NCBI RefSeq assembly: GCF_024868665.1
Contig: NC_079914.1
Location: 5,919,984-5,983,983 of the forward strand
Length of the DNA stretch: 64,000 nucleotides
Direction of reading: 5' to 3'
DNA from: Triplophysa rosa
Lineage: Eukaryota > Chordata > Actinopteri > Cypriniformes > Nemacheilidae
Under the pieces are notes generated by a model. It was not told where the DNA came from and ran no database searches. It worked only from the letters and a program-made list of their open reading frames with translations. The position numbers and the translations under genes were made by a program. Positions 13,038 to 24,834 of the stretch are shown here, piece by piece (position 1 is the stretch's first letter; every line of letters begins with the position of its first letter).

Positions 13038-13608
13038 TTAAAGGGGTCATGTGGTGCGAATACGTGTTTTTCTGTGTTTTTGGTGTGTTAGAAGTTGCCC
13101 ATGCATGTATTAGATACGTAAAATTGCCAATATTAAAATGTCGGAAAGAAAAGATGCATTCTACCTAAAAGCGAATGCTCACCCAGACCTGCCTGAAACG
13201 CCCCCGTGTGACCACACCCCCACAAATCTACGTCAGTTCGTGGTATGATTTGACTAAGAACGCCCAAATGCACACGCAAGTAAGGTGGGCGTACCTGTCA
13301 GTACAATTGCTTTGGAACATGATGTTCCAAATATGGTAAGAGGCGTTACATTTCCATCACACGCTTGCAGTATTCGACCAATCACTACACACTGGTTAAC
13401 TGGCCAATCACAGCACACCTCGCTTTTCAGAGCGATGAGCTTTGTAAAACATCTGCGTGTTTCAGAGAGGCGGAGCAAAGAGGAGATACAAACATGCACA
13501 GTATGTGGAAAATACAGCGTTTTTGAACCTTAAATCGTGTACACACATCGCATTCCATCTAAAACAAATGATAATATTCGTTTTAGCCGTGGCATATGAC
13601 TCCTTTAA
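13038..13608. mobile_element. TTAA-flanked MITE (AGGGGTCATRTG TIRs), copy 1
   Basis: TTAA at 13038-13041 is followed by AGGGGTCATGTGG. The right end reads CATATGACTCCT followed by TTAA at 13605-13608. The interior (for example GGCCAATCACAGCACACCTC and ACGCTTGCAGTATTCGACC) occurs in reverse complement at 21609-22198, which also has TTAA at both ends. TTAA duplication is typical of piggyBac-type insertion; I infer a nonautonomous element mobilised by such a transposase. The ORFs at 13254-13533 are inside this repeat and are not genes. Confidence 0.8.
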
Positions 13609-13947
13609 TAAATGGAGAATCTTTGACTAAATCTTGCTATCTAGCAATAACGACCGTTTTCAGAGTGACTCCTACAGAATAATGAAGGCTGCTGCCTGCT
13701 GCTCCTTGTACCGAGCAAGCACTATAGACTAGGTCCTGAATTTACAGTATTTGTGCAACTGCTCAAACGTTTCGACTGATACGATAAAGACATTTTTCTA
13801 ACATGAACAGTTCACTGCGTGTTTTGCTCACATTGCCTGTTACAATCTGTTCTGTGAAGCGCTTGTTTTCAGCTGTGCATTTTGACGTTTCGCATCAGAA
13901 ACAAGTGATGGAAGCACCAAATTTGCTAAATAAAAACACTTAAAAAG

Positions 13948-14092
13948 CTTTCCTGTAGCTCAGTGGTTAGAGCATGGCGCTAGCAACGCCAAGGTCATGG
14001 TTCGATCCCAGGGATTGCACATACTCGGAAACAAGTGTATAGTGTAATGCGATGTAAGTCGCTTTGGATAAAAGCGTCTGGCAAATGCATAA
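13948..14092 (+). mobile_element. tRNA-Ala-like SINE
   Basis: The head CTGTAGCTCAGTGGTTAGAG is an A box and TGGTTCGATCCC a B box. The anticodon-arm-like GGCGCTAGCAACGCC would present AGC (alanine). The body then departs from tRNA structure and ends with GTAAGTCGCTTTGGATAAAA followed by GCGTCTGGCAAATG, a tail shared by many fish SINE/LINE pairs. No CCA-ready acceptor pairing is present, so this is a SINE rather than a tRNA gene. Confidence 0.85.
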
Positions 14093-15479
14093 AAATGTTA
14101 ATGTAAAATGTAAAAATGAAATTGGACTGTATATGCACACGTAACAAAACAGCAGGAGTGCTAGTTTGACCGTCGTGTTCCGAGTAACTGCTGGCTTGAC
14201 CACAATGAAATACATGGGTTTAATGTTTGCTACATCCGAATTTATTCGGCAAATAGCCTCAAGTATAATTTGACACATCAGTTTTACACCCAGTCTACTC
14301 TGTAATGTTAGTGATACGCAGAGTCGGTTTTTATTCACATTCATCTGACAATTAGTGAGGTCTCTTTTCTGGCTAAGCTATTGGTTTTAATATACTTATA
14401 GAGTAGTTAGCAAATGTGGTTTGGTACCAATAAAGTTGTTTACGCTTAAACACAAACACATAAGCAAGTATGTTCTTACAAGCATTCCAGGCCAAACCAC
14501 AGTCCAAGATTTAATTTCACAAATATCATATCACGTCACAGTCTCTGGTTCTCTCTCTGCGCCCTGACAGAGGCGTGGTGGTCTCTCTAAGGCACACACG
14601 TTTTGTCTGCTACGAGCCCACGTGAGGTCATCTTCCCTCCACGTGCCGCCAATCGCTAACAAACCTGCGACTACAGAACACACTTCTGGGTCAAACCTGA
14701 TTCCTTGGAAAACGAGTGATTAAAAATAAATATCATCTGTTTTCTTTTTGCTTTTCTATTTTACCACTCGTTCTAATATTAGCCAAGACGCTGGGTCTGT
14801 AATTGCGAGCAGAGAAAGGCATTATAATTACATCAGGTCAAAACTTTTCCCAATGACATCTTATCAAACACAACTTTTCCAACGATTTCTTGTTTGGAAG
14901 CTGATATCAAACACCTTTTGCTAGGATGTCATGCACTTTTCCCATTCCAACAACTTTATGTTCATGGCATTATGGATGATTAAACATGTAATGTACATGC
15001 ATTGTTTATTCTATAACAAGGAAATAGGATGAGAGAGAGAACATGGGCTGAGAGAACATGGAAACAAATCAACAAAGATTGCCTTTCCATATATTCCCAA
15101 GCTTCTCGTGACCTACAAAGCTCAACATTTAGTTCTTTAACAGCCACAAAATATTGGAACAACATGTTGAAACGTAGTCAGACACATGCACACAGACATA
15201 TAGGTCTGTATATTCCTTCAAACTCTAAATCTTGGGAGGGGACCTGGTTCTGAGCCCAGACCTCGGCCCCCTACTGAGCAACCAAAACAAACACGGGAAT
15301 CTTTGGCAAAGAGGACTGAATGACTCAGCTCTGACCCTGAATTCTCAAACATTGTTTAGCTTGACACATTCGCTTCGATTTAAACCACCTCAGACAAACC
15401 CAAAACAACACAAACACCTTATAACTGATATAGGTAATGTACCTCTCTGGCTATAAACTGCATTTTTGAACAAACACTA
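14093..15479. other. No gene recognised
   Basis: The 125-codon minus-strand frame ending near 13967 is partly the SINE read backwards. The overlapping plus-strand frames at 15029-15253 and 15232-15456 show no recognised similarity. Confidence 0.45.
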
Positions 15480-15725
15480 GAGAAATAACTTTTTAAACAT
15501 TTGAAGAATGTTGGTATCCGAACAACAGCGGTACCCATTGACTTGCATTGGTTCTGTATCTATACAATTGACGTGAATGGGTACCGCCATTGTTTGATTG
15601 CCAACATTCTTTGAAAGAGCATCTTTTGTGTTCTAAAAAAGAAAGAAAGTCATACAGGTTTGAAAAGACACAAGAAAGGGGTAAATAATAACAGAACTAT
15701 AATTTTTGGGAAAACTATTCCTTTA
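15480..15725 (-). repeat. Dispersed 'aaagggatagttcaccc' repeat, inverted copy
   Basis: The right end 'gggaaaactattcctttaa' is the reverse complement of the repeat's head. 'gaaagaaagtcatacaggtttgaaa' and 'acccattgacttgcattgg' match the other copies in reverse. Boundaries are approximate. Confidence 0.7.
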
Positions 15726-16197
15726 AGCATTTTTTGGAGTAGCTCTTCTTTGCCTCACAATCATTCACCTAATAGCATTTTATCGTGTTATTTTACTCGT
15801 CTAGTCATGGTCTGAAACAAACAAGAGGGAGACAGAGAGAAATGTCACAGCATTTCTGGAAAACGCAACTTTCTCCAATGACCTTGAGAGATTTGGAAAC
15901 AGAACACAAGATTGCATGTGAAAAAGGAACCCAATCATCTAACTTGTCAATGTCAATTTTCTGACATTAAAATATCTTCATATGCCAGCAAAGACTACTG
16001 CAAGCCATGCATTGATTTATTAGCCCAAAAATGTAAACACTGTGGCTCTCTGGGATATCAAAACAAGGGTCTCCTTGAGCATCCTGACATGTCCAACACA
16101 GTAACGTTGGCTCAATGAGTGAAAGGACATTCAATTTAACCAACCCGATGCAGCTCGAGATTTAAAAAGTCAACATTTTCAGTAACACTTAATAATG

Positions 16198-16679
16198 GGT
16201 TGTAGTTGTTAACATTAGTTAATGCAGGGGTTCTCAAACGTTTTCGTTGTAAGGTCCCCTTTGTGAAGGGTGCATCACTTTGCGGCCCCCCCAAATAAAG
16301 ACTTACAATCTCAAACCTAAAATTTTAATTAAACCAAAAACATATTCAGTTATACACATCAGTTGTTTTGGTTGGTGGTCTTATTTTTCTCATGTTTGAT
16401 TACATAAAATATATTTTATAAAATGCCACAGAATCTGTGGCCCCCCTGGATCCATCTTGGGGCCCCCAGTTATAGAACCACTGAGTTAGTGCATTAGCTG
16501 ACATGAACTAACACTGAACAAAACTTCTACAGCTTTTATTCATATTAGTTCATGTTAATTTCAGTATTTACAAATACATTATTTATACATTAACTTACAT
16601 TGATAAATGCTGGAAAACAATATTGCTCGTTTTTAGTTTATGTTAGCTAATGCATTTACTAACGTTAACAATTACAACC
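16198..16679. mobile_element. MITE of the 'gttaacattagttaatgca' family with a nested insertion
   Basis: The left terminus GGTTGTAGTTGTTAACATTA pairs with the right terminus TAACGTTAACAATTACAACC. The element is split by the 259-bp hAT-type insertion at 16225-16483. It belongs to the same family as 5881-6226 and 40208-40470. Confidence 0.78.
16225..16483. mobile_element. hAT-type MITE (CAGGGGTTCTCAAAC) nested in another MITE
   Basis: It begins CAGGGGTTCTCAAACG and ends TTATAGAACCACTG, the classical short hAT terminus. It is flanked by near-identical 8-bp words AGTTAATG (16217-16224) and AGTTAGTG (16484-16491), as expected for a hAT target duplication with one later mutation. The interior has C-rich 'gcggcccccccaaataaag' and 'ggggcccccagtt'. 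No transposase. Confidence 0.85.
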
Positions 16680-18120
16680 TTTTCGTTCACGCTTGTCGCA
16701 GAGAAAATGAACACTACTAACATACGCATTCCCATGTCATAAAAATCAATCTTTTTTTTCTATAGAATAAAACTGGTTGATTCAGATTGGAATAACTCAA
16801 AGACCATCAATAGAGCCACGGTACAGACAGGAAATCTCAGCCCTCTTATAAGTAGCTCAAATGTGCGTCAACACAAATCCCTCAGCACCATCACAGGCCT
16901 TTGTTTTTGTGTGACTGTGCGTTTGACTGTTAAGTGTGACACTAACTGGTTACTTACCATCATGGATCGACATCACAGAGACACGTGATAGCCAGGAATT
17001 CCCAGAACACGGTGCTGATTCCGAGACATTCCGGTTCAGGAGCGGGTTGAAAAATAGTCGAAAATCTAATTACCTTAGCAGTTAAGGTGTGAATAAAACA
17101 GGCAAATTTGTGTTGTCAGCCGTTCTCGGAAACCTTTTGGCCGGTACGTTCCCCTAAAGTATGTTCCATGCAAATCAGAAGGCCAGGATGGAGAACCCAA
17201 AGCTTTGTACTCGCATCCAGATATCCCAGGCAGTATTTACCATTAAACAACCATTTCACATAATTGGGGTTCTTAGCCACTAGGTTCTTCAAAAACACCC
17301 TTAAAACATTTAGGCTATAAAAACCTGGAGAGAAAGAAAAGAATTGAGTTTTGAAACTCAAGAGGAAGAAAGTCTGTTCTCTGTAAATGTAATTCATAAC
17401 TTTTTCAATCAACTTGTCTCTGTGTTTACCTGTTTGTCCAAACAGCACATTTATGACAAACAAATAGTTTATGAAGTTCCTTCTCAGTCAAAACGAAGAT
17501 TTCTTTCGCTGTAGGCTGTAAAGGAATGTTTGCGCCCTCTTGCTGCAGGTGAGATCATTACAATTTAGCAACATTGATGCAAATCAATGACAATATAACA
17601 TTAGGACTAGTGCAGTGTTTCTCAACCAAGTGGACGTGGCCCACTAGGGGGTCTCAAGATGATCTAAAATAAGACTTAACAAGGGAGCCGAAACAGCTAA
17701 AAAGCAAAATAGTTGTAATAGTTTGTATTTTACAACAAAAATACCTTCCTCTCTTTATGCTAAGCTCTGGAATATGAATGGGTAGAAGCTGTGCGTTGGG
17801 GTCTTCAAACATTATTGTGGACAATGGGGGGCAAAAAAGATGAAATTAACTGGATTAGGGATCACAAATCCACACACACACACACACACACACACATGAC
17901 TGAACAGGTCAAAACTGCTAAAATGACCGTTATTGAGGTCATTGTCTACAGCGGAAGAGAAAACGCCTCAGTCTGTGAGGACGATAAACTATAAATAGTG
18001 AATTATGAGTTATACAGAACAGTCTCAATTAACTGCTAAACTGTAGGACAGCAGTACTGGACATGTGGAAAAAACGGAAAACAACAACAAAAGTGGTCTG
18101 GCACCTGGTCCTAAACATCA
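16680..18120. other. No gene recognised; contains a (CA)n microsatellite
   Basis: A 115-codon minus frame at 17116-17463 shows no family similarity. A short CA repeat lies at about 17872-17896. No splice-supported coding region was found. Confidence 0.45.
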
Positions 18121-18288
18121 GGGCCCGGTTGCATAAAGCACCTTAAGTTTTTCCCTTAAGTATGACACTTAAGGGGTGATTTTCCTTTACCAAAGACAAT
18201 AGGAGAATAACTTAAGTAAAACTTAAGGTATACTTAAGGACACACTTAAGGGAAAATTACACTTAAGGTGCTTTATGCAACCGGGCCC
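18121..18288. mobile_element. Hairpin MITE (GGGCCCGGTTGCATAAAG TIRs)
   Basis: The 168-bp element starts GGGCCCGGTTGCATAAAGCA and ends TGCTTTATGCAACCGGGCCC, an exact 20-base inverted repeat. Shorter CTTAAG palindromes continue inward, so the whole element could fold into one hairpin. A target duplication was not evident. No coding capacity. Confidence 0.85.
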
Positions 18289-18439
18289 AGGACTTGAATA
18301 ACCATGAATTTCAGTAAGAAAATTTGCATTAGCCAATTATAAAATTATAAAAATTACTGTAAAAAAATATTTCAACATAAAATACATCCAACTAGCTTCC
18401 AATAAGGCAAGCAACAAAGAAAGCATAATTAGAAGGATT

Positions 18440-18780
18440 AAAGGGATAGTTCACCCTAAAATAACAAATTTGTCTTCATTTACTCACCCTCAAAATGTTC
18501 GAAATCTGTATAAATATCTTTGTTGTTTGTAGTTTGGTATTAAAAAAGAAAACAGACCCTTGAAAGGTCAAATATCCGTAAAACGAGAATATGGCATTAA
18601 AGGGATAGTTTACCCAAAAATAAAATTGTCATTCCAAACATGTACGACTTTCTTCTGCAGAAAACAAATTATATTTTGAAGAATGCTGGTAACCAAACTA
18701 CATTGAACCCTAATTGACTTCCACTGTATGGACACAAAACCACAGAGACATTTTTCAAAATATCTTCTTTTGAGACAGAG
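18440..18780 (+). repeat. Two adjacent partial copies of the 'aaagggatagtt' repeat
   Basis: One copy starts near 18440 (AAAGGGATAGTTCACCC) with CTTCATTTACTCACCCTC. A second starts near 18599 (AAAGGGATAGTTTACCC) with 'catgtacgactttcttctgc'. This is an interspersed repeat, not a gene. Confidence 0.7.
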
Positions 18781-19485
18781 TATATTGGCAGGTTTTAATG
18801 GTGTAAATTGACCAGTGTAGGTCTATCTAAAATGATCATAGATGTTTTTTCTTGTAAATGGCTCCCCCTGGTGGATATAAACAACTTCTGACTTAGTTTG
18901 GGTTCAGAGACTTAACAGTAATTGAACACCACATACATTTAACCTCACATTCAATCAAAATGATATAAAAACATCAAAATGTGAGCACATGCCAAATGAC
19001 CTCCTCCCTGGTTCAAAAACTGCACACAACAGCAGTCAAAACAACAAATGAATTATAAATACACCATGAAATGAGCCTATCATCTACAGTTCAGTCGTTG
19101 AACACAACACATACGTATGTGGTTGTTTTACTTATAACATAATGTGCTATAACATACCACACTGTAGGCTAACTTTTATTTATAGCTAAAATTTTAAAAT
19201 TAAAGTTCTATTATGGCGTTTTACAAAGCCTTGATTTTGTTTTTCAAGCTTTATTTTTCAAAATTTCTACATTATTGGAGCACTTCTCCATCTGTAACAA
19301 ATATAAATGAGTGATGACCTGACAAACATAAGACTCACCTAACAGCAGATTGACACAAACAAAGCTAAACCAGAGGCACACACAGGTATACTGGGCCAAC
19401 ATAAAGAACTACAAAGACCATGGACAAGGACTACAAAACTCAACTTCAAAATAAAAGACACGACACTGAACTGAACACAGAATCC
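18781..19485. other. No gene recognised
   Basis: AT-rich sequence with no ORF or exon signal I would support. Confidence 0.4.
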
Positions 19486-20072
19486 CTTACAACTAGGGTT
19501 GGGAATCGTTTCAATTTTATCGATTCCGATTCTAATTCTGATTCTGCTTATCGATTTCGATTCTTATCGATTCCCAGTTTCGATTCCACAGTTGAAGTAA
19601 AACATTTAGATATCAACCTGTATGGTCATTTAGCCTGCTTATTGACTTGTTTGCAAAATATATATATTTATCAGCACCGTTTTGTGTATATTTAAACATA
19701 GAAACACACCTTTTCTGATTTATTACAATTTGTATTATCATAGTTGAACTACATCATGGTTAAACTGCAGTTACTATAATGCAACTATAGTTAATTTGTG
19801 ATTCCTGTGCTTTAATGCAAATTCTATAGCTAAACAATGCTTACTATAGTAAAAAATATCGATTATTTTCATAAGGGCTTTTATTGAGATTTCAGCAGAT
19901 CATGCAACGCATGTACTTTTCTGAAAATATGCACACAGGAATTGATAAAAGGAATTCAAATTTTAATCTCAAGTATCCGATTCCTATTCCTTTCGATTCC
20001 GATCCGATTCCTAGCCTTTCAATTCTGATTCCAAATTGGAATTGATTTTCGATTCCCAACCCTACTTACAAC
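19486..20072. mobile_element. hAT-type MITE with intact 8-bp target duplication
   Basis: The element spans 19494-20064. It begins TAGGGTTGGGAATCG and ends CGATTCCCAACCCTA, a perfect 15-bp inverted repeat. CTTACAAC lies immediately on each side (19486-19493 and 20065-20072), a perfect 8-bp duplication diagnostic of hAT-type insertion. The interior is GATTCCGATTC-rich, as in the older copy at 1749-2218. The 91-codon frame at 19420-19695 runs through its left half and is not a gene. Confidence 0.92.
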
Positions 20073-20815
20073 CACAGAAAGAGGTTTCAGGTATACTTCA
20101 CGTATATTACCACAGGCCAGTTTATATATTATTTAAATATTTAAACAAAATGCAGCCATTTATGATTTACACAACACAATTTATTTACTTACTCAATCTG
20201 TAAAGTAAACAAATCAAATGATTAAAAACAAATTCTTCGATCGCATTTTTTTTCACTCCATGTAAAACGATAGTAATAATCTGTGTTATGCTGTTTAGTG
20301 TAACACACCTTATTGTATTTCTATCAGTTTATATGGAGTTAAAGGAAAGCCGCTTGAGTGCTTACATCAGCACCATGGACAGCTCTGATCATATTCAACT
20401 ACATACAGGAGCAGAAGAGAGCAGTACATCACAGACATGATTTTGTACAAATCAGAAATAGTCGATTAATAAATTAGCGTTAATGCAATATCTCATAAGA
20501 CTACAGTTTCATAAAGCTATCCTGATTTAATATCTGCCATACTCCAGGTGCAAACAAGGTGTCTTGTCAATATTCTGCCCAATGATCCCACCGTAATTTA
20601 CTGAGATTAATGGCATGTTTAGACATTACTGAACACAGCTTAATGGCCGATGGTTTAATTGAATTTTTCTAAAAGTAACAGGTTGGAACTGGTTGCTCCA
20701 AGTACTGTAACTAGTACAGTAGAAAAGGATTTCTCTCACATACACAGTCTGGTCTCATCCATGACTACCACAGCTGCTGAAGCACTACTACACTGCTTAC
20801 CTGTGGATTACTTAC

Positions 20816-21280
20816 CTGCTCATCCTGATTCTCTGTTGACGTCTCCATTGCTCTTCATCTCTGTATTATCCTCTGGTTCCTCCTGCGAATACCAGCAAAG
20901 ACATTGAAAAAGTATCACATTAAAATTCAGATTCAATGACTTTGTTTATGTGTGTGGCTAGTCACCTGCTTATTCACCAGCGATACATCTGTGCATGCCT
21001 CCTCATTCTCATGCTGTTGATCTTTCTGTAAAACACTGACAAGGACTGTTTTCTGCGGAACACATGCTTTTATTTAACTACAGTTTTGAATATTTATTTT
21101 AAAGTATCCTGCTGTTTCTGTGAAAGATCCAGTCTGTTGGCTAATATCGTGTATGCAGAAGCAAAAACAGTGAACACATTAAAGCAATAAAAAAAATACA
21201 TGTTGTGATCATAATGATTACAATGTGTAAAAACTGGCATTTTTATATGTAGATTCAAAGCTTACGTCATCTGAAGTCAT
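20816..21280 (-). CDS. Candidate 5' exons of an unrecognised small or broken gene
   Basis: Three minus-strand segments have clean splice signals and matching phase: 21280-21266 (ATG ACT TCA GAT GAC then GTAAGC), 21025-20966 (preceded by ...TTTTACAG, 20 acidic/polar codons ending VNKQ, then GTGACT) and 20882-20816 (preceded by TTCGCAG, followed by GTAAGT). Joined, they give a 45-residue acidic peptide that stops inside the third segment. An alternative ATG in that segment would instead start a new frame (METSTENQDEQ) continuing past the donor. I found no downstream exon and recognise no family. It may be the 5' part of a multigene-family member, a 5'UTR, or chance. Confidence 0.25.
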
Positions 21281-21608
21281 CACAGGGGTTCACATCATCT
21301 CTCCACAGGTGTTGGGTCGTCTGAAGTCTTCGCACAGGATTTATATGGATCCAAACTGGAGCTGGCATAATGTCAGAAAAGAAAATGGAGAAAAATGAGC
21401 GTAGCTGCTGTTCATAACTTTTCTGAAGGAAAAAAAATTTGAATTTGATCTAATATAATTGAAGTACAAGGTTACAATATGCATTATGTGACAATTTTTT
21501 CAATCTAAATTTTTTAAACATCCAGAGTTTTGCCATCATAAAGAGTGTGATGGATTGTAGAAAACTGCTTAAATACACATGCGTTAAAGGCTTTTTAAGT
21601 AGCAATGC

Positions 21609-22198
21609 TTAAAGGAGTCATATGACACGGCTAAAACGAATATTATTGTTTGTTTTAGATGTAACGCAATGTGTATACACCATTTAAAGTTTAAAAACGT
21701 TGTATTTTCCAAATTCCGTGCATGTTTGTATCTCCTCTTTGCTCCGCCTCTCTGAAACACTCAGATTTTTTACAAAGCTCGTGGCTCTGAAAAGCGAGGT
21801 GTGCTATGATTGGCCAGTTAACCAGTGTGTAGTGATTGGTCGAATACTGCAAGCGTGTGATGGAAATGTAACGCCTCTTACCATATTTGGAACATCAGGT
21901 TCCAAAGCAATTGTACTGACAGCCGATACAATGAGATTTACAATTACGCCCACCTTAACTACGTGTAGATTTGGGCGGTCTTAGTCAAATCATGTTACGA
22001 AGTTACGTAGATTCGCCGGGGTGTGGTTACACGAGGCGTTTCAGGCAAGTCTGGTTGAGCATTCGCTTTTAGATAGAATGCATCTTTTGTTCCCACACTT
22101 TCATTTGTGCAATTTTATGTGTCTAATACATGCATGGGCAACTTATAACACACCAAATACACAGAAAAACACTTACTTCCGCCATATGACCCCTTTAA
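21609..22198. mobile_element. TTAA-flanked MITE, copy 2 (inverted relative to copy 1)
   Basis: TTAA at 21609-21612 is followed by AGGAGTCATATGACACGGC. The right end CGCCATATGACCCCT is followed by TTAA at 22195-22198. The interior matches 13038-13608 in reverse complement (for example GATTGGCCAGTTAACCAGTG). The ORF at 21700-21984 is the reverse-strand counterpart of one in copy 1 and is repeat-derived. Confidence 0.82.
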
Positions 22199-23422
22199 GC
22201 ATTGTCATGTGGTTATCCTAAATTTGTCATTCACTTGTCAGAGTACAAAAATTACTTAAATGATATTTCATTTGAATTATAATATAATATAATAAATATA
22301 ATTGTTTCGGATTTAGATTTTAGATTTAGATTTTTAACTAGTGTCCGCTTTGGCCGCCTGAATTTGGTTATAGGCCTACTCTCTGTGACTGCTATAAAAC
22401 AAAGGCAAGCAGTAATTATTATTAGTTTTAAGGCTGTAAGTTAACTTTTTTTGCACATAGCACTGGTGCTAGAGAGGTTTAAAGTTTGGTAGCACAGGCA
22501 GAAATGTGCAAGTGTAGTTCACTATTAATTGGCAGATAACTGACAAAAGACATTCATGTTACATACAGATGGATAAATTAGGGCCATATTATTTTTAGAT
22601 TACCTAAATTTGTTTTAATATTTCTAAGTTCTGTGTTTCTCCTTTTTTACTATACAATAGTGGTATATTTGACCACATAAATTACTGTAGTATACTATAG
22701 TATTTACTATAGTAAACTGCAGTAAAATTCTTACTATATTGTTTTTGAACTTAACTATAGTGTACAGTGTTTATCAATTTACTACAAGGGCACTTCAATT
22801 TTCAATAGCAAATACTATAGTACACTGCAGTATTTTTTGTCTGAGTGTTCAATTTAACGCGACTTTTATTTTGACGGGTCTTCGGGAAGACGCTTGAGTT
22901 TTTGTGTGTTTGCCGATATCTTCACTCAAACAGTAGAACGCTCGTAAAATAAACTCTCAGAGCAACTCTGGAGATGAAGTTCATGTGTTCATATCTTCAT
23001 ACAGTGCAGCGCAGATCAATCCTCGACCGTCACTCGTGTTGTATGTTAAACTGTGCACATAATTCACGCAGAACAGCTAGATGACATTTAAATAACAGGA
23101 TTCCGCCATTTATTATTGTCACACACAAACAAACACGCAGCTCTGTCTAATGCACATATTCTTATTATTCTACATATGTCGCACTGTTTTTTTTCAAGTT
23201 ACTTGTCCGGTCAGGCAAGTAAAATTCTCTCTTACTTGCCCATACAAAACATTCACTTGTCCCGGACAAGCGTTAATGTCAAGCCCTGCAATAAATGATC
23301 GCTCCATAATTTACCTGCATGGCGAGCTACACATCTTCACGTGTCCGTTTTGCCTTTTTCTAGCAGCCTCTGAAGGATACCGTATGTTCAGTATCTTCTT
23401 TACTGGCGAACAATTTACAGTC
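22199..23422. other. No gene recognised
   Basis: It contains short repeated words around 22670-22830 ('actatagtatttactatag', 'caaatactatagtacactgcag'), suggesting a decayed inverted-repeat element. ORFs at 23116-23298 and 23150-23428 are overlapping shadows without recognised similarity. Confidence 0.4.
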
Positions 23423-23944
23423 CTTTAATATGGAGGACTAAACCTGCAAAAATTATAAATAAATAAATGTATAAATAAATAAATATATAAACGAATAAAT
23501 GTAATAATATGAAAATAAATACAGGAATGAATGGTTTGATAAAACAAAATAATTCGTTTTAGCTATTATTGATCTTAGCTTTAACTTTTCTTTTCATTTT
23601 TTAAATTGATTTATTATTTTTTGTGTCCATTTTTAATTATTTTTAATTATTATTATTTTTTATTTTTAGATTATTTTATTTATCATTTCCTTTTATTTTT
23701 ACATTTATTTATTTATACGTTTATTTATTTTTATATTTATTTATTATCGCATGTATTTATTTCCACTTTTATTTATTTATTCTTGTATTTATTCTTACTT
23801 TTCTGTGTCTTGTATGATAATTAGATGGGTTGGTCTTGCCTACTATTGGTTCAGCGTAGATTGAAGCGTTTGATCGATTACTCTTGACTTGTTTTGGACT
23901 AACGTCACGTCACTCACTGATCGTTTGCTTCGTGTATAACGTTT

Positions 23945-24169
23945 ATGGCGTGCGCACAATTAGCTAGAGAGTTACAGCATTTAGCCAATGAAGTCGATAA
24001 CCATGCATCAAATGACTATGTGTCATTCAGATTAGATGCACTTATTGAGGATTTATTACAGATTGACGGAGAGATAAATGACAAAGTTCTTCAAAATCTG
24101 TGCGAGTCAGGGGGTGCTAAGGTGGTGACCAAGTTCCGGTTACAGGTCCTCTGCCAAAGAGGTGCATGA
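23945..24169 (+). CDS. Left-arm ORF of the fold-back element, unknown function
   Basis: A 74-codon frame starting MACAQLARELQHLANEVD, acidic and leucine-rich, predicted alpha-helical in its first 60 residues. It shares about 50 near-identical N-terminal residues with the ORF in the opposite arm (24835-25065) but lacks roughly 30 bases after 'KVL', so the segment containing LLASLQHIQ is missing. It is probably the first exon of a transposon-associated protein. Whether it is expressed is unknown, and I do not recognise the family. Confidence 0.45.
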   Translation: MACAQLARELQHLANEVDNHASNDYVSFRLDALIEDLLQIDGEINDKVLQNLCESGGAKVVTKFRLQVLCQRGA

Positions 24170-24834
24170 ACGACCTCAGCAGATTCGTCGATTCTGAAAG
24201 CACAAGACGACTTGATATTAAGATGTCTAATAAACACAGACTTTCTTGTTACATGATTTTGACATTCTTGTTAAGATTGCAAATTATTGGTATGATCGCC
24301 CGTAACGGCTGAAGCGAGGTGAAAAAATAAATAAAGCGATTTGACACGGGATTCGTACCCATACAATAAAGCGAGGCAGCGTGTCACTACGGTAACAATC
24401 ACACTAAGCTATTTCGCAATGCTAGCTGCTGCGGATCTTTGCAATAATATCAAGATGTCACACAACAATATGCAGCTGGATGAATCAAGGGAATATGCCC
24501 GTCTTAACTTGTGACCTCTGTGTTATTTATCTCTTATGGAATGTAGTTTACGAGTACCGTTTAGTAACCACGTCTTTTTAGAAGGAATGGTTTCCATTTG
24601 ATGGCCCCTGTAGTGAAAGAACGATGCTCATTACTACCGTGTTAACTTGTGACTTAAGTTCACTATGTCTCAATTCATTTACATTATGTTACATCATGTT
24701 ACATTAAATCTTTACGCTTTTTCTAACCGAAAGGCTGCTTATAACTATCACTTTGACAAAGCGTTAGCTTGCGACTTCGGTTTACAAGCTCATCTGTGTA
24801 GTTAAACCTTATTACATTTTGTGCTTTATGATTT

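Noticed and set aside
13254..13533. Overlapping 81- and 82-codon ORFs
   Set aside because: Both lie inside a MITE that recurs at 21609-22198.
13948..14020. tRNA-Ala (AGC) gene
   Set aside because: A and B boxes are present but acceptor-stem pairing is not, and a SINE body with the 'gtaagtcgctttggataaaagc' tail follows.
13967..14344. 125-codon minus-strand ORF
   Set aside because: Its 3' part is the tRNA-Ala-like SINE read backwards; the rest has no similarity.
17116..17463. 115-codon minus-strand ORF
   Set aside because: No recognisable domain, no splice partners, low-complexity hydrophobic composition.
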